Below are positions 14,011 through 21,676 of a stretch of 35,814 bases of DNA, one piece after another. The stretch's first letter is position 1, and each line of letters opens with the position of its first letter. The DNA is taken from assembly GCA_964465355.1 (NCBI GenBank), contig CAYXJZ010000028.1, positions 1 to 35,814 of the forward strand, in the 5' to 3' direction. The translations under genes and the position numbers were made by a program. The notes under the pieces were generated by a model, which saw only the letters and a program-made list of their open reading frames with translations, searched no databases and was not told where the DNA came from. This stretch comes from JAABTL01 sp964465355 (lineage in GTDB: Bacteria; Deinococcota; Deinococci; Deinococcales; Trueperaceae).

Positions 14011-14934
14011 TCAGTGGTTGGTGTCCACCTGCGGGATTGAACGATTGCGGTGCCAAGCCGCATGGATCGGACGCGCTTCGCGCCAGACGCTGCCGAGTTC
14101 CGCATCGAACGAGCGCGGCTTGAAGGGCAGGGGGCCAGAGTCCGGGAAGTTCGTCAGTTCGCCCACGACAACGCGGTCGTCGGTGACGTAGGTGTCAACC
14201 CTTAGGAAGGGGAAGCCCTCCCCCAGGCGCGCCGCCAGCGCGAGGATCTCGGGCAGTCGCTGGGGCCGTGGCACGTCCTGCGCCGGCTGCGGATGGTCGT
14301 AGCGAACCGCCAGCCGCCGCCAGTCGTGGTCGCAGACCCACCGCGTGTGGGCACCGAACCTGTCCTGGTCGACGACGATCATCCTGGGCCGGCCGTCGAA
14401 GACGAACACCTTGTAGTCAGGTGGCGGGAGCCCGTCGCGGCTGAGGTCGGGTTCAACGATGACGCGCGGCGGGCTCATCGCGTACCACCACTCGTGCCGC
14501 TCCTCGGCGTACGACGTGGTCGTCCATCGTCGGACGAGCGCCTGCAGCTCCTCCACGTCGGCGCGGTCGCGCTCGACGAAGCGGATCCAGCCGCTCGCGT
14601 GCGTCGCCTTCATGACGACGCGCTCGGGCCAGGTCGAGATCTCGAGCCGGTCCCCGGCGCCCAGCACATCCACCAACGGCAGCAGGTGATCGGCCCCGAC
14701 GCGCTCCTCCACGTAGGCGCGTACGAGGTACTTGTCGGCGACCACACCGAGACGCGGATCGCGGTCGTGCATGGCCCTGTGCACCTGCAACTCGGAGAAC
14801 GTGCGCGGCTGACGCAGGTTGGGCCAGTACCCCAGCTTGGCAAGGAAGTACAGGCGTCGGAAGACACCCTCGGGCACCGCCCTGCCCAGAGGTGCGGTGA
14901 GCGCCTTCAGCGCTGCTCGCCATGTCGATGCCAT
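14011..14934 (-). CDS. TupA-like ATP-grasp protein
   Basis: A 307-residue cytoplasmic protein of the TupA-like ATP-grasp family, seen from 'YWPNLRQPRTFSELQ' and 'VVADKYLVRAYVEERVGADHLLPLVDV', the nucleotide-binding 'ERVVMKATHASGW', 'PPPDYKVFVFDGRPRMIVVDQDR', and the metal-site region 'FPFLRVDTYVTDDRVVVGELTNFPDSG'. TupA takes part in making teichuronopeptide, and ATP-grasp enzymes join a carboxylate to an amine using ATP. The likely job here is adding an amino acid or similar group to an acidic sugar of the surface glycan; the uronic acid precursor enzyme is encoded at 32065-33420 (inference). The start at 14934 has GGAGG seven bases upstream. It is divergent from the glycan operon and shares a 253-bp intergenic region that holds the promoter at 15082 and nothing else I can support. 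Confidence 0.8.
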   Translation of the reverse strand: MASTWRAALKALTAPLGRAVPEGVFRRLYFLAKLGYWPNLRQPRTFSELQVHRAMHDRDPRLGVVADKYLVRAYVEERVGADHLLPLVDVLGAGDRLEISTWPERVVMKATHASGWIRFVERDRADVEELQALVRRWTTTSYAEERHEWWYAMSPPRVIVEPDLSRDGLPPPDYKVFVFDGRPRMIVVDQDRFGAHTRWVCDHDWRRLAVRYDHPQPAQDVPRPQRLPEILALAARLGEGFPFLRVDTYVTDDRVVVGELTNFPDSGPLPFKPRSFDAELGSVWREARPIHAAWHRNRSIPQVDTNH

Positions 14935-15081
14935 CCGTAGACCTCCGACGGCGCCCGAGCCTCTGCATGAGGTCAGCCGTAGGTTGCAGGCGTCCGACAC
15001 GGGTGCCCAGGGTGAGCCAGCGTCCGGCAGGCAGTGGAGGCCTGGACAGGCGGTGGCAACCCAGGAGCCCCATGGGACCGA

Positions 15082-15090
15082 TGCTAGGAT
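15082..15090 (+). promoter_or_regulatory. Extended -10 promoter of the polysaccharide operon
   Basis: TGC-TAGGAT, identical to the element before the Nudix gene, including the preceding CGA. It would start the long rightward operon with a leader of about 90 bases. The same site read on the - strand contains TATCCT and TAGCAT, so divergent use toward the TupA-like gene is possible. Confidence 0.45.
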
Positions 15091-15187
15091 AGCGTGCGGA
15101 ACGCGGGACGCTTGGGCATCCCGGCTTTTGGACGAGGCTGGTGAACTCCTTGACCGGGCAGATGCAGGGGCGATGGGCGCAGGCGAC

Positions 15188-16597
15188 ATGACGACGCGAC
15201 GCACGGCCGGTCAGCGTGCGTCGCTGACCCGGCTCGACTACGACGACCTCAACTACGCCACGAGCAGCGAGCGTCTAGGCCTCCTGCGCCACCCTCGTCG
15301 TCGACGCAGCGGTCTAGGGTGGAACGCCGTGCGCTACGTCGGAGGCTGGCTGCGTGCATGGCCCACCTTGGACCGCCGATCCGAGGCCGAGCTGAACGGG
15401 AGGATCCTGGCCGCCGGCACCTCCCACAACCAGATGCGGGTGTTCCAGGCGCTGCGAGCCTCCGGCCACGAGGCCGAGGCGGCGATCGTCCCCGTCAGCC
15501 TGGTGACGCGACCGCGGTGGCCCGGCCCGACGTTCCCGTTGGCCGCCGCCTACCTCGCAGCGCTCCGCGACCTCGCCCAGACCTTGCGCGTCGCTCGTTC
15601 GGCCGAGGGCTACCAAAGGCTGGGATGGCACCATGCCGGCGCCGAGTACGCGCTCACACCCGGCTTCCTGCGCGTCGCCCGCGCCTTCCTGCTGCGAGCG
15701 AGGCCCGGACTCGTCTTGGTCAGCAACGACCACCTGATGCGCACACGGGTGGTCGCGCGCGCGGCCAACGACCTCGGCATCCCGACCGCCTACGTCCAGC
15801 ACGCCTCCGTCACCGAGCGCTTCCCTCCCTTGTTCACCTCGGCCGCGTTCCTGGACGGCCGGGACGCGCTCGAGAAGTACCTCGCGGCCAGCCCGAGCCG
15901 CACACGCGTCTTCCTCACCGGCTCGCCTCTGCACGACGGCCTCGTCCGCGAGGGCGCGGCGCGCGGCGCGTCGGACAAGGTCGGTGTCTGCCTCAACCTC
16001 CTCGACGACCCCGAGCCGGTGATCGCGCTTGTCCGCATGCTGCAGGAGGCCGACTGGGCTGGCGGGGTGGAGGTGCGCACGCATCCGCGCGACCAGCGTC
16101 CTTGGCGCCAGATGCTGGCGTCGGCCGGTCCGGCGTCGCCTCGGGTCGTGTCCGCCGTCGAGGAGCCGATCGAGCGGTTCCTGGCCCGTGTCGGTAAGGT
16201 GGTCGCGGGCGATTCCAACGTGCACCTCGAGTCGGCCGTCTTCGGCCGCCCCTCTGTGTGCCTGCAGCCGTCCGGGCGCCGGACGGATGCGTACGGGTTC
16301 GCGCGCGCTGGCCTGACGGCCTCCGTCACGAACCCGGGGGCAGCAGTTGCTAACCTGGAGCATGCCCATCTGCCACCCGCCGACGTCGTCCAGCGGTTCG
16401 CCGCCAACGCCGGCGGCCCGTGGGCGGGACGAGCGAGCGAGTTGATCCACCTGGCCCTGCAGGCCCTCGTCGCGGGCGAGCCGACCCCGGCGCCCTTCCG
16501 GACCACGGTCCGGGTCGGTGGGGTGCTGGTCGCCGCGCTCGACGCAGGCCAGGTGGCCGGGATCGCGTCGTCGGTCCCCGAGGAGGCGACCCCTTGA
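15188..16597 (+). CDS. Probable GT-B-type surface polysaccharide glycosyltransferase
   Basis: A 469-residue soluble protein, first in the rightward glycan operon. The N-terminal half has Rossmann-like segments ('NGRILAAGTSHNQMRVFQALRASGHEAEAAIVPVS', 'RARPGLVLVSNDHLMRTRVVARAANDLGIPTAYVQHAS'). The C-terminal half carries 'VFLTGSPLHDGLV', 'VEVRTHPRDQRPW' and the signature 'VVAGDSNVHLESAVFGRPSVCLQPSGRRTDAYGF', which resembles the nucleotide-sugar site of capsule/TagF/polysialyltransferase-like GT-B enzymes. Because the neighbouring operon makes CMP-pseudaminic acid, it is a candidate for the nonulosonate transferase, but this is inference. The start is uncertain; I took ATG at 15188, with ATG 15173 and TTG 15128 as in-frame alternatives. 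Its TGA overlaps the TTG start of the polymerase gene. Confidence 0.6.
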   Translation: MTTRRTAGQRASLTRLDYDDLNYATSSERLGLLRHPRRRRSGLGWNAVRYVGGWLRAWPTLDRRSEAELNGRILAAGTSHNQMRVFQALRASGHEAEAAIVPVSLVTRPRWPGPTFPLAAAYLAALRDLAQTLRVARSAEGYQRLGWHHAGAEYALTPGFLRVARAFLLRARPGLVLVSNDHLMRTRVVARAANDLGIPTAYVQHASVTERFPPLFTSAAFLDGRDALEKYLAASPSRTRVFLTGSPLHDGLVREGAARGASDKVGVCLNLLDDPEPVIALVRMLQEADWAGGVEVRTHPRDQRPWRQMLASAGPASPRVVSAVEEPIERFLARVGKVVAGDSNVHLESAVFGRPSVCLQPSGRRTDAYGFARAGLTASVTNPGAAVANLEHAHLPPADVVQRFAANAGGPWAGRASELIHLALQALVAGEPTPAPFRTTVRVGGVLVAALDAGQVAGIASSVPEEATP

Positions 16598-17847
16598 CCG
16601 CCGGTCGCGCCGTCAGCCGCCTGGCGGCGATCCGCTGGGCCGCACCGTCCTGGCCGGCCACGATGCTCGGGTTGATGGCCATCAAGCCCTTGGCGGACGC
16701 CGTCTCGCCGCGCACGTTGGAGGTGGGGCTGGACCCAGGCACCGTCGTGGCCTCGATCCCTCTGCTGCTGCTGGTGCCGTGGGCGCTGCGACGAGGCCGG
16801 GCGAGCCTGCTCGCCTGGCTGACCTGGCTGGGGATCGTCGGGCTGGTGGCGTACACGGTCGCCCATGCCATAGTCCTCTCTGGCACGGCCACCCTCCTGG
16901 AAGGCGTGCGCGCGGCCGCCGGCCTGGCGCCTGCCGTCGTCCTCCTCGACCCGAGGACGCGACCGCAGGGGCTGGCCGCGTGGCGGCGCCTGGTGCCGGT
17001 CGTCCTCCTCGGCCTCGGGGTGCACGTCGTGGCCGCGTGGATGCAGTTCGCCGGCGTCCTCGGCACCACCTACACCCAATCGGGACGTGGGCGGCCATCG
17101 GGGCTCTTCCACCACCCCATCCAGCTCGGGTTCCTGTTGCTGGGGGCGGTGCTGGCCGTCGCGGTCCTTCATCTGCAGGGCAAGCTGAGCACGGCCCGCG
17201 CCTTGGCGCTCGCCCTGGTCTTCAGTTGCACGATCCTGATCAGCACGCACCGGACCAGCCTGGTCGTCCTCGTGCTCATCCTGGCGGCTTGGGCGCTCAC
17301 CGCCCTGCTGAGGAAGGCGAAGGTCCGTCGCGGCAACCTGGGCTGGGGGCTGGCCGGCGTCTCCGCCCTGCTGCTGGCGGCCGCGTTCACCTACCCTTGG
17401 TGGCAGGTCTCGGCCACCCGGGCTTGGGCCGGCATGGTCGACGTCATCCAGGTGGCCGACCTCGATCCGTCGGGGGACTCCTTCCTCCGAGGCCGAGGGC
17501 AACGGTGGCGGACCACCCTCGACCAGATGGAGACCGGTGGCTTCCCCATGCTCTTGGTCGGCTACGGTTACCAGATCGTGGATCCGCACACCGACTACCT
17601 CCGCCTGCCGCTGGTCCACGGCATCCTCGGCAGCGTCCTCCTGCTCGCCTGTCTGGCATGGATGGCGCTGGCCGTTTTCCGGCCGGCCGAAGGCCTGGGT
17701 CGGATCTGGCTCCTCGTCACCTTCGCGGCGATGGCCGTGTTCGCGACCACGGCCAAGCCCACGAGCTACCCCTCCTTCATGTGGGCGTGGACCCTGGTCC
17801 TGTTCCTGAGCCAGCGAGCACCACGCCAGGACAGGCACCTGAGCTGA
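16594..17847 (+). CDS. O-antigen polymerase/ligase-like membrane protein (Wzy/WaaL-type)
   Basis: A 417-residue integral membrane protein with about 10-12 hydrophobic helices and a large external loop (about 275-340: 'QVADLDPSGDSFLRGRGQRWRTTLDQMETGGFPMLLVGYG'). The 'RG.RW...L......P..GYG......HTDYLRL' pattern is typical of the O-antigen ligase/Wzy_C region. Such proteins polymerise lipid-linked repeats or join glycan to its carrier on the outer side of the membrane. The start is TTG at 16594, overlapping the previous stop (TTGA), and strongly supported by GGAGG at 16582-16586. It is the first of two such proteins in the operon; one may polymerise and the other ligate. Confidence 0.78.
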   Translation: MTAGRAVSRLAAIRWAAPSWPATMLGLMAIKPLADAVSPRTLEVGLDPGTVVASIPLLLLVPWALRRGRASLLAWLTWLGIVGLVAYTVAHAIVLSGTATLLEGVRAAAGLAPAVVLLDPRTRPQGLAAWRRLVPVVLLGLGVHVVAAWMQFAGVLGTTYTQSGRGRPSGLFHHPIQLGFLLLGAVLAVAVLHLQGKLSTARALALALVFSCTILISTHRTSLVVLVLILAAWALTALLRKAKVRRGNLGWGLAGVSALLLAAAFTYPWWQVSATRAWAGMVDVIQVADLDPSGDSFLRGRGQRWRTTLDQMETGGFPMLLVGYGYQIVDPHTDYLRLPLVHGILGSVLLLACLAWMALAVFRPAEGLGRIWLLVTFAAMAVFATTAKPTSYPSFMWAWTLVLFLSQRAPRQDRHLS

Positions 17848-18755
17848 TGCCGTCGCTCGATCCCTCCCCACCGCTGATCACCGTCGTCGTCCCCGTGTTC
17901 AACGACGCACCCCGCCTCAGGAAGTGCCTGGCCGCCCTGGCGCGGCAGACGGGTGCGTCCGTCCCCAGCTTCGAGGTCGTCGTCGGCGACAACGGCTCCA
18001 CTGATGTCATCGACGAGGTGCTGTCCGAGTTCCCGCAGGTTCGCCGCGTGCTCGAGCCCCGTCCTGGCTCGTACCAGGCGAGGAACGCCGCGGCAGCGGC
18101 AGCGCAGGGGGTATGGCTGGCGTTCACGGACTCGGACTGCGTGCCGGCGGACGACTGGTTGTCCTGCGCGGCCGGTGCCCTCCGGCGCGCCCCTTCGATC
18201 GACTTGTTCGTGGGGGAGATCGACCTGTTCGACGAGACCGAGGACGGGCAGCGGCACGAGGCCGTGAGCGCGTACGAGCAGGCGACCTCGTTCCAGCAGA
18301 GGTACTACGCCATGGTCTACGGGTTCGGACCCACCGCGAACCTGTTCGTGCGCGCCAGCGTCTTCCGGAGCATGGCGGGCTTCGATACCGATCGCCGTTC
18401 CGGTGGCGACAAGGAGTTCGGCCAGCGGGCGACACGGGCCGGTCACCGGCTGGCCTACGAACCCACCATCCGCGTGGCGCACCCGATGCGGTCGCAGGTC
18501 GCGGCGCTGGAGGACCGGGTTCGCCGGCTCGTCGGCGGTGAGTCCTTCGCCGCCCGAGAGGACCCGCGCAGGGCCTGGCTGGACTGGCTGCGCTACCTGG
18601 TGCTGCGACCGATCCGCGCGTCCATTCTCATCCTCCGGAACCGCGACCTTCGCTTGGCCCAGCGGCTGGCGGCGTTCACCGTCATCCCCAGGGTGGCGAT
18701 GTGGCAGATCCACGAACGCATCCGGCTCATGGGGGGCGGCGAGCCACGTCGCTGA
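17847..18755 (+). CDS. GT2-family glycosyltransferase
   Basis: A 302-residue GT-A fold transferase: 'LITVVVPVFNDAPRLRKCLAALARQT' at the N-terminus, 'FEVVVGDNGSTD', 'YQARNAAAAAAQGVWLAFTDSDCVP' with the metal-binding DSD, 'GEIDLFD', and 'GFGPTANLFVRASVFRSMAGFDTDRRSGGDKEFGQRATRAGHRLAYEP' which is the acceptor/catalytic region with the ED-type 'GDKEFG'. The C-terminal hydrophobic helices (about 245-285) suggest membrane association. It would add one sugar of the glycan repeat from a nucleotide donor. The ATG overlaps the previous stop (TGATG). Confidence 0.85.
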   Translation: MPSLDPSPPLITVVVPVFNDAPRLRKCLAALARQTGASVPSFEVVVGDNGSTDVIDEVLSEFPQVRRVLEPRPGSYQARNAAAAAAQGVWLAFTDSDCVPADDWLSCAAGALRRAPSIDLFVGEIDLFDETEDGQRHEAVSAYEQATSFQQRYYAMVYGFGPTANLFVRASVFRSMAGFDTDRRSGGDKEFGQRATRAGHRLAYEPTIRVAHPMRSQVAALEDRVRRLVGGESFAAREDPRRAWLDWLRYLVLRPIRASILILRNRDLRLAQRLAAFTVIPRVAMWQIHERIRLMGGGEPRR

Positions 18756-18778
18756 CCGCCAACGATCAGGAGTCCTGC

Positions 18779-19948
18779 ATGCATGTGCTCATCATCGTCG
18801 AGAACCTGCCCGTCCCCTTCGACCGGCGCGTGTGGTCCGAGGCCTTGGCCCTGCGCGACGCGGGCCACGAGGTCAGCGTAGTGTGCCCGCAAGGACCTCA
18901 GCACCTGCCTCGGCACGAGGTGCTCGAGGGCATCGAGGTCTGGCGGCATCCGCTCGCTGAAGCGCGTGGCGGCACGCTCGGCTACCTGCAGGAGTACACG
19001 CAGGCGCTGACGTGGGAGACGCGGCTGGCGTGGAAGGTGTGGCGGAGGAAGAGGTTCCAGGCCATCCACATCTGCAACCCGCCCGACCTCCTATTCCTCG
19101 TCACGCTCCCGTTCAAGCTCATGGGCGTCCGGGTGGTCTTCGACCACCACGACCTCGGGCCTGAACTCTTCGTCGAGAAGTTCGGCCGGCGGGAGCCCTT
19201 CCACACCCTCCTCCGCCTGGCCGAGCGGCTGACCTTCCTCACGGCAGACCACGTGATCAGCACGAACGAGTCCTACGCCAAGGTTGCGGTCGAGCGCGGC
19301 AAGAAGCCCGCGAACGCCGTCACGATCGTGCGGAGCGGGCCCGACCTCCGGCGCTTCGCCCGGCGCGAACCGCGTTCGAGCGACGGCGAGCTCGTCGTCG
19401 GGTACATCGGCGTCATGGCCGAGCAGGACGGCGTGCACCTGCTGCTCCACGCCGCTCGCCTGCTGGTCGAGCAGGCACGATGGCCCGGCCTGCGGTTCGT
19501 GCTCGTGGGCGACGGCCCATCGCGAGGCAGCCTGCAGGCGCTGTCCCGGGACCTGGGCATCGAAAGGCAGGTGACGTTCCCAGGGTTCCTGAGCGGAGAG
19601 CCCTTCCTGGACGCCTTGTCCACCTTCGACGTCGGCGTCTGCCCAGACCCGAAGAACCCTTACAACGACAAGTGCACGATGAACAAGGTCCTCGAGTACA
19701 TGACCTTGGGCGTCCCGGTCGTCCAGTTCGACCTAGTGGAGGGCAGGCGATCAGCCGGTGACGCCGCGCTGTACGCTGGTGAGTGCAACGACCCAGCGGA
19801 CCTGGCCAGGTCCGTCGGCGAGCTGCTCGACGACCCCGACCTGCGAGATCGCCTCGGCTCGGCGGGCCGTCGGCGGATGGAGCAGACCCTGGCCTGGCAT
19901 CACCAGGCGCCTCGGCTGCGAGCCGTCTACGAGGCGCTTCGACCTTGA
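18779..19948 (+). CDS. GT4-family glycosyltransferase
   Basis: A 389-residue GT-B fold transferase beginning MHVLIIVENLPVPFDRRVWSEALALRDAGHEVSVVCP, a start typical of bacterial GT4 exopolysaccharide enzymes. The middle has 'IHICNPPDLLFLVTLPFKLMGVRVVFDHHDL', and the C-terminal domain has 'VVGYIGVMAEQDGVHLLLHAARLL', 'FVLVGDGPSRGSLQ', and the donor-binding 'PYNDKCTMNKVLEYMTLGVPVVQFDLVEGRRSAGDAALYAG'. It adds a sugar during repeat-unit assembly on the cytoplasmic side. The start at 18779 has AGGAG six bases upstream. The gene ends in TTGA, which provides the start of the following ligase gene. Confidence 0.87.
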   Translation: MHVLIIVENLPVPFDRRVWSEALALRDAGHEVSVVCPQGPQHLPRHEVLEGIEVWRHPLAEARGGTLGYLQEYTQALTWETRLAWKVWRRKRFQAIHICNPPDLLFLVTLPFKLMGVRVVFDHHDLGPELFVEKFGRREPFHTLLRLAERLTFLTADHVISTNESYAKVAVERGKKPANAVTIVRSGPDLRRFARREPRSSDGELVVGYIGVMAEQDGVHLLLHAARLLVEQARWPGLRFVLVGDGPSRGSLQALSRDLGIERQVTFPGFLSGEPFLDALSTFDVGVCPDPKNPYNDKCTMNKVLEYMTLGVPVVQFDLVEGRRSAGDAALYAGECNDPADLARSVGELLDDPDLRDRLGSAGRRRMEQTLAWHHQAPRLRAVYEALRP

Positions 19949-21669
19949 CCGCTCCCGAGCCCGGCAGCTCGCGGCGATGGGGCGGCGGGATCGCCTGGGG
20001 CCTGCTCGCGTTCCTGGTCGTCGTCGGCTTCTTCGTGCGGCCAGGGTTCGCGCTGCTGGGCACCTGGCTCCTGATGTTCATCGCCGACCCTCGCTGGCAG
20101 CGACCGACAGCCGGGCACACGATCGTCTGGATGACCTTCGGCCTGGGCGCCTTGCTCTACGCTGGGCCAGCCTGGGTCGTCGAGGGCGCGAGCGCGAGCA
20201 GCCTCCTGACCTCGCTGCAGGTGGGCCTTGCCTTCGCCGTCCTCGGCTGCGCGATCGCATGGCGCCCGGCCCGACCTTGGGTCGGCGGGGCTGGGCACCG
20301 GGCTGGGGTAGTCGTCGGAGCCTTGGCCATGGCGGCTTTCAGCACCTTCCTGGTCGTGGCCGGCGCCGCCCGCGCTCAGGGCTGGGACCAGCACCCCAAC
20401 CTCTGGGCTGCCCTGGCCGTCTGCACGGCCATCGCCGGCCTGACCTTGTTCGCACGGGGTGTCCGGGCGTGGGCGTGGATTCTCGTCGCGGCCTGCAGCG
20501 TCTACGTGCCGCTGCTGGCCGGATCCCGGACCGCCCTGCTCGCCGGGCTCGCGGGTCTCGTCGTGCTCGCACTCCAGCGGGTCGGGGCCGGCGCCCCTCG
20601 ACGGCAGGCGGTGTGGGCCGCCGTCGGCGGCCTGCTGGTCGTGGGCTCGCTGGCCGTCCTCGCCTTCGGCCGGACGTCCGGGGGGCAGCGATGGCTGGCC
20701 TGGGGAGCACAGCCGTCAACCAACCTCGTGCTCGCCTCAGAAGCCCTGACCGCTTCGCCTTGGGTCAGGGTGCACGTGGACGTGGCGGTGAGCGGCACCC
20801 AGGACGGGCAAGCGCGGTTCCGCATCGCCGCCACAGCCGCCAACCAGCTCGCACGCCTGCACCAGAGGGTCTTCCTCCAGCCGGGCGCGACGTACGCCCT
20901 GACCGTGGAGTACGCCCCGGCGACCCCGCCCGACGCGGGCATCCACGCGTTTACCGAGGGTGGGGGGCGCATCAGCGTGCGACGGACGGGCGAGGTCGAG
21001 GTTCTGCGCGCGCCGCCCACACTGCTCGAGGCGAACGTCATCGAGCTCGACGACGGCTGGGTGCGGCTGACGTTGACGATGGGGCACACCGGCCCCGACC
21101 CGCTCACCTGGCGCTTCGGGATCGCCCCTTCCCTGCTCGGGGTGGCGGGCCAGGTGGTCGAGGTGCGGCACGTCCGCCTCAACGCAGGTGACGAGGCCCT
21201 GCCGTACGCACCGACGACGCTGGCGGACCGGACCCAGGCCCTGGCGAGCCTGTCGGCCGAGCAGCGGCTGGGGTACGTCGCGGCGACCTGGGCGATCATG
21301 CCAGGGCACGGGTGGTTCGGGCACGGCCCGTCCGCCGACTTCGCCACCCTGGTCAGGGCGCACGACCCGACCCTGCTTGGCCCCAGCGACAACCCATCGC
21401 ATCCGCATAGCCTGCCGCTGACGGTCCTGGTCCATCTCGGCTCGATCGGTCTGATCGGGCTCTCGCTCATGGCCTTCAGCGTGGTCGCCCTGGCACCACC
21501 CGGACGACGCCAGGCGTTGCTGCCGGTCGGGGCTGCCGCCGTCGTCCTGAACCTGGGGGACGTCACGCTCTTCTCGGGCGGCACAGCCTACGTCGTGCTG
21601 GCCATGGTGATCTGGCTGCACGCTTCCTGGCCACGTACCTCAACCCAGGGCGACCCGATCACGCCGTAG
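19945..21669 (+). CDS. O-antigen ligase-family membrane protein with inserted jelly-roll-like domain
   Basis: A 574-residue membrane protein. Residues about 15-250 hold seven or eight hydrophobic helices including 'WAWILVAACSVYVPLLAGSRTALLAGLAGLVVLAL', the 'L..SRTA' motif of O-antigen ligases. Residues about 258-422 are different: no membrane helix, and a pattern matching the jelly-roll carbohydrate-binding-like domains common in phage tail and surface proteins, opening 'STNLVLASEALTASPW', with 'VFLQPGATYALTVEY', 'DGWVRLTLTM' and closing 'ALPYAPT'. Ligase features then resume ('MPGHGWFGHGPSADFATLV', 'NPSHPHSLPLTVLVHLGSIGLIGLSLMAF', corresponding to the G.G...F and H.H.L motifs). The insert would sit outside the membrane, next to the active loop. 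The start is TTG at 19945 overlapping the previous stop. It may ligate or polymerise the glycan. Confidence 0.75.
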   Translation: MTAPEPGSSRRWGGGIAWGLLAFLVVVGFFVRPGFALLGTWLLMFIADPRWQRPTAGHTIVWMTFGLGALLYAGPAWVVEGASASSLLTSLQVGLAFAVLGCAIAWRPARPWVGGAGHRAGVVVGALAMAAFSTFLVVAGAARAQGWDQHPNLWAALAVCTAIAGLTLFARGVRAWAWILVAACSVYVPLLAGSRTALLAGLAGLVVLALQRVGAGAPRRQAVWAAVGGLLVVGSLAVLAFGRTSGGQRWLAWGAQPSTNLVLASEALTASPWVRVHVDVAVSGTQDGQARFRIAATAANQLARLHQRVFLQPGATYALTVEYAPATPPDAGIHAFTEGGGRISVRRTGEVEVLRAPPTLLEANVIELDDGWVRLTLTMGHTGPDPLTWRFGIAPSLLGVAGQVVEVRHVRLNAGDEALPYAPTTLADRTQALASLSAEQRLGYVAATWAIMPGHGWFGHGPSADFATLVRAHDPTLLGPSDNPSHPHSLPLTVLVHLGSIGLIGLSLMAFSVVALAPPGRRQALLPVGAAAVVLNLGDVTLFSGGTAYVVLAMVIWLHASWPRTSTQGDPITP

Positions 21670-21676
21670 GCACCAC

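Noticed and set aside
15790..17871. A 693-codon open frame on the - strand.
   Set aside because: Antisense to the GT-B-like transferase and O-antigen polymerase genes; low-complexity composition and no domain, while the + strand has good starts, ribosome sites and overlaps.
19758..21191. A 477-codon open frame on the + strand.
   Set aside because: It is a shifted frame of the ligase gene, dominated by Arg, Gly and Pro, without membrane helices or motifs.
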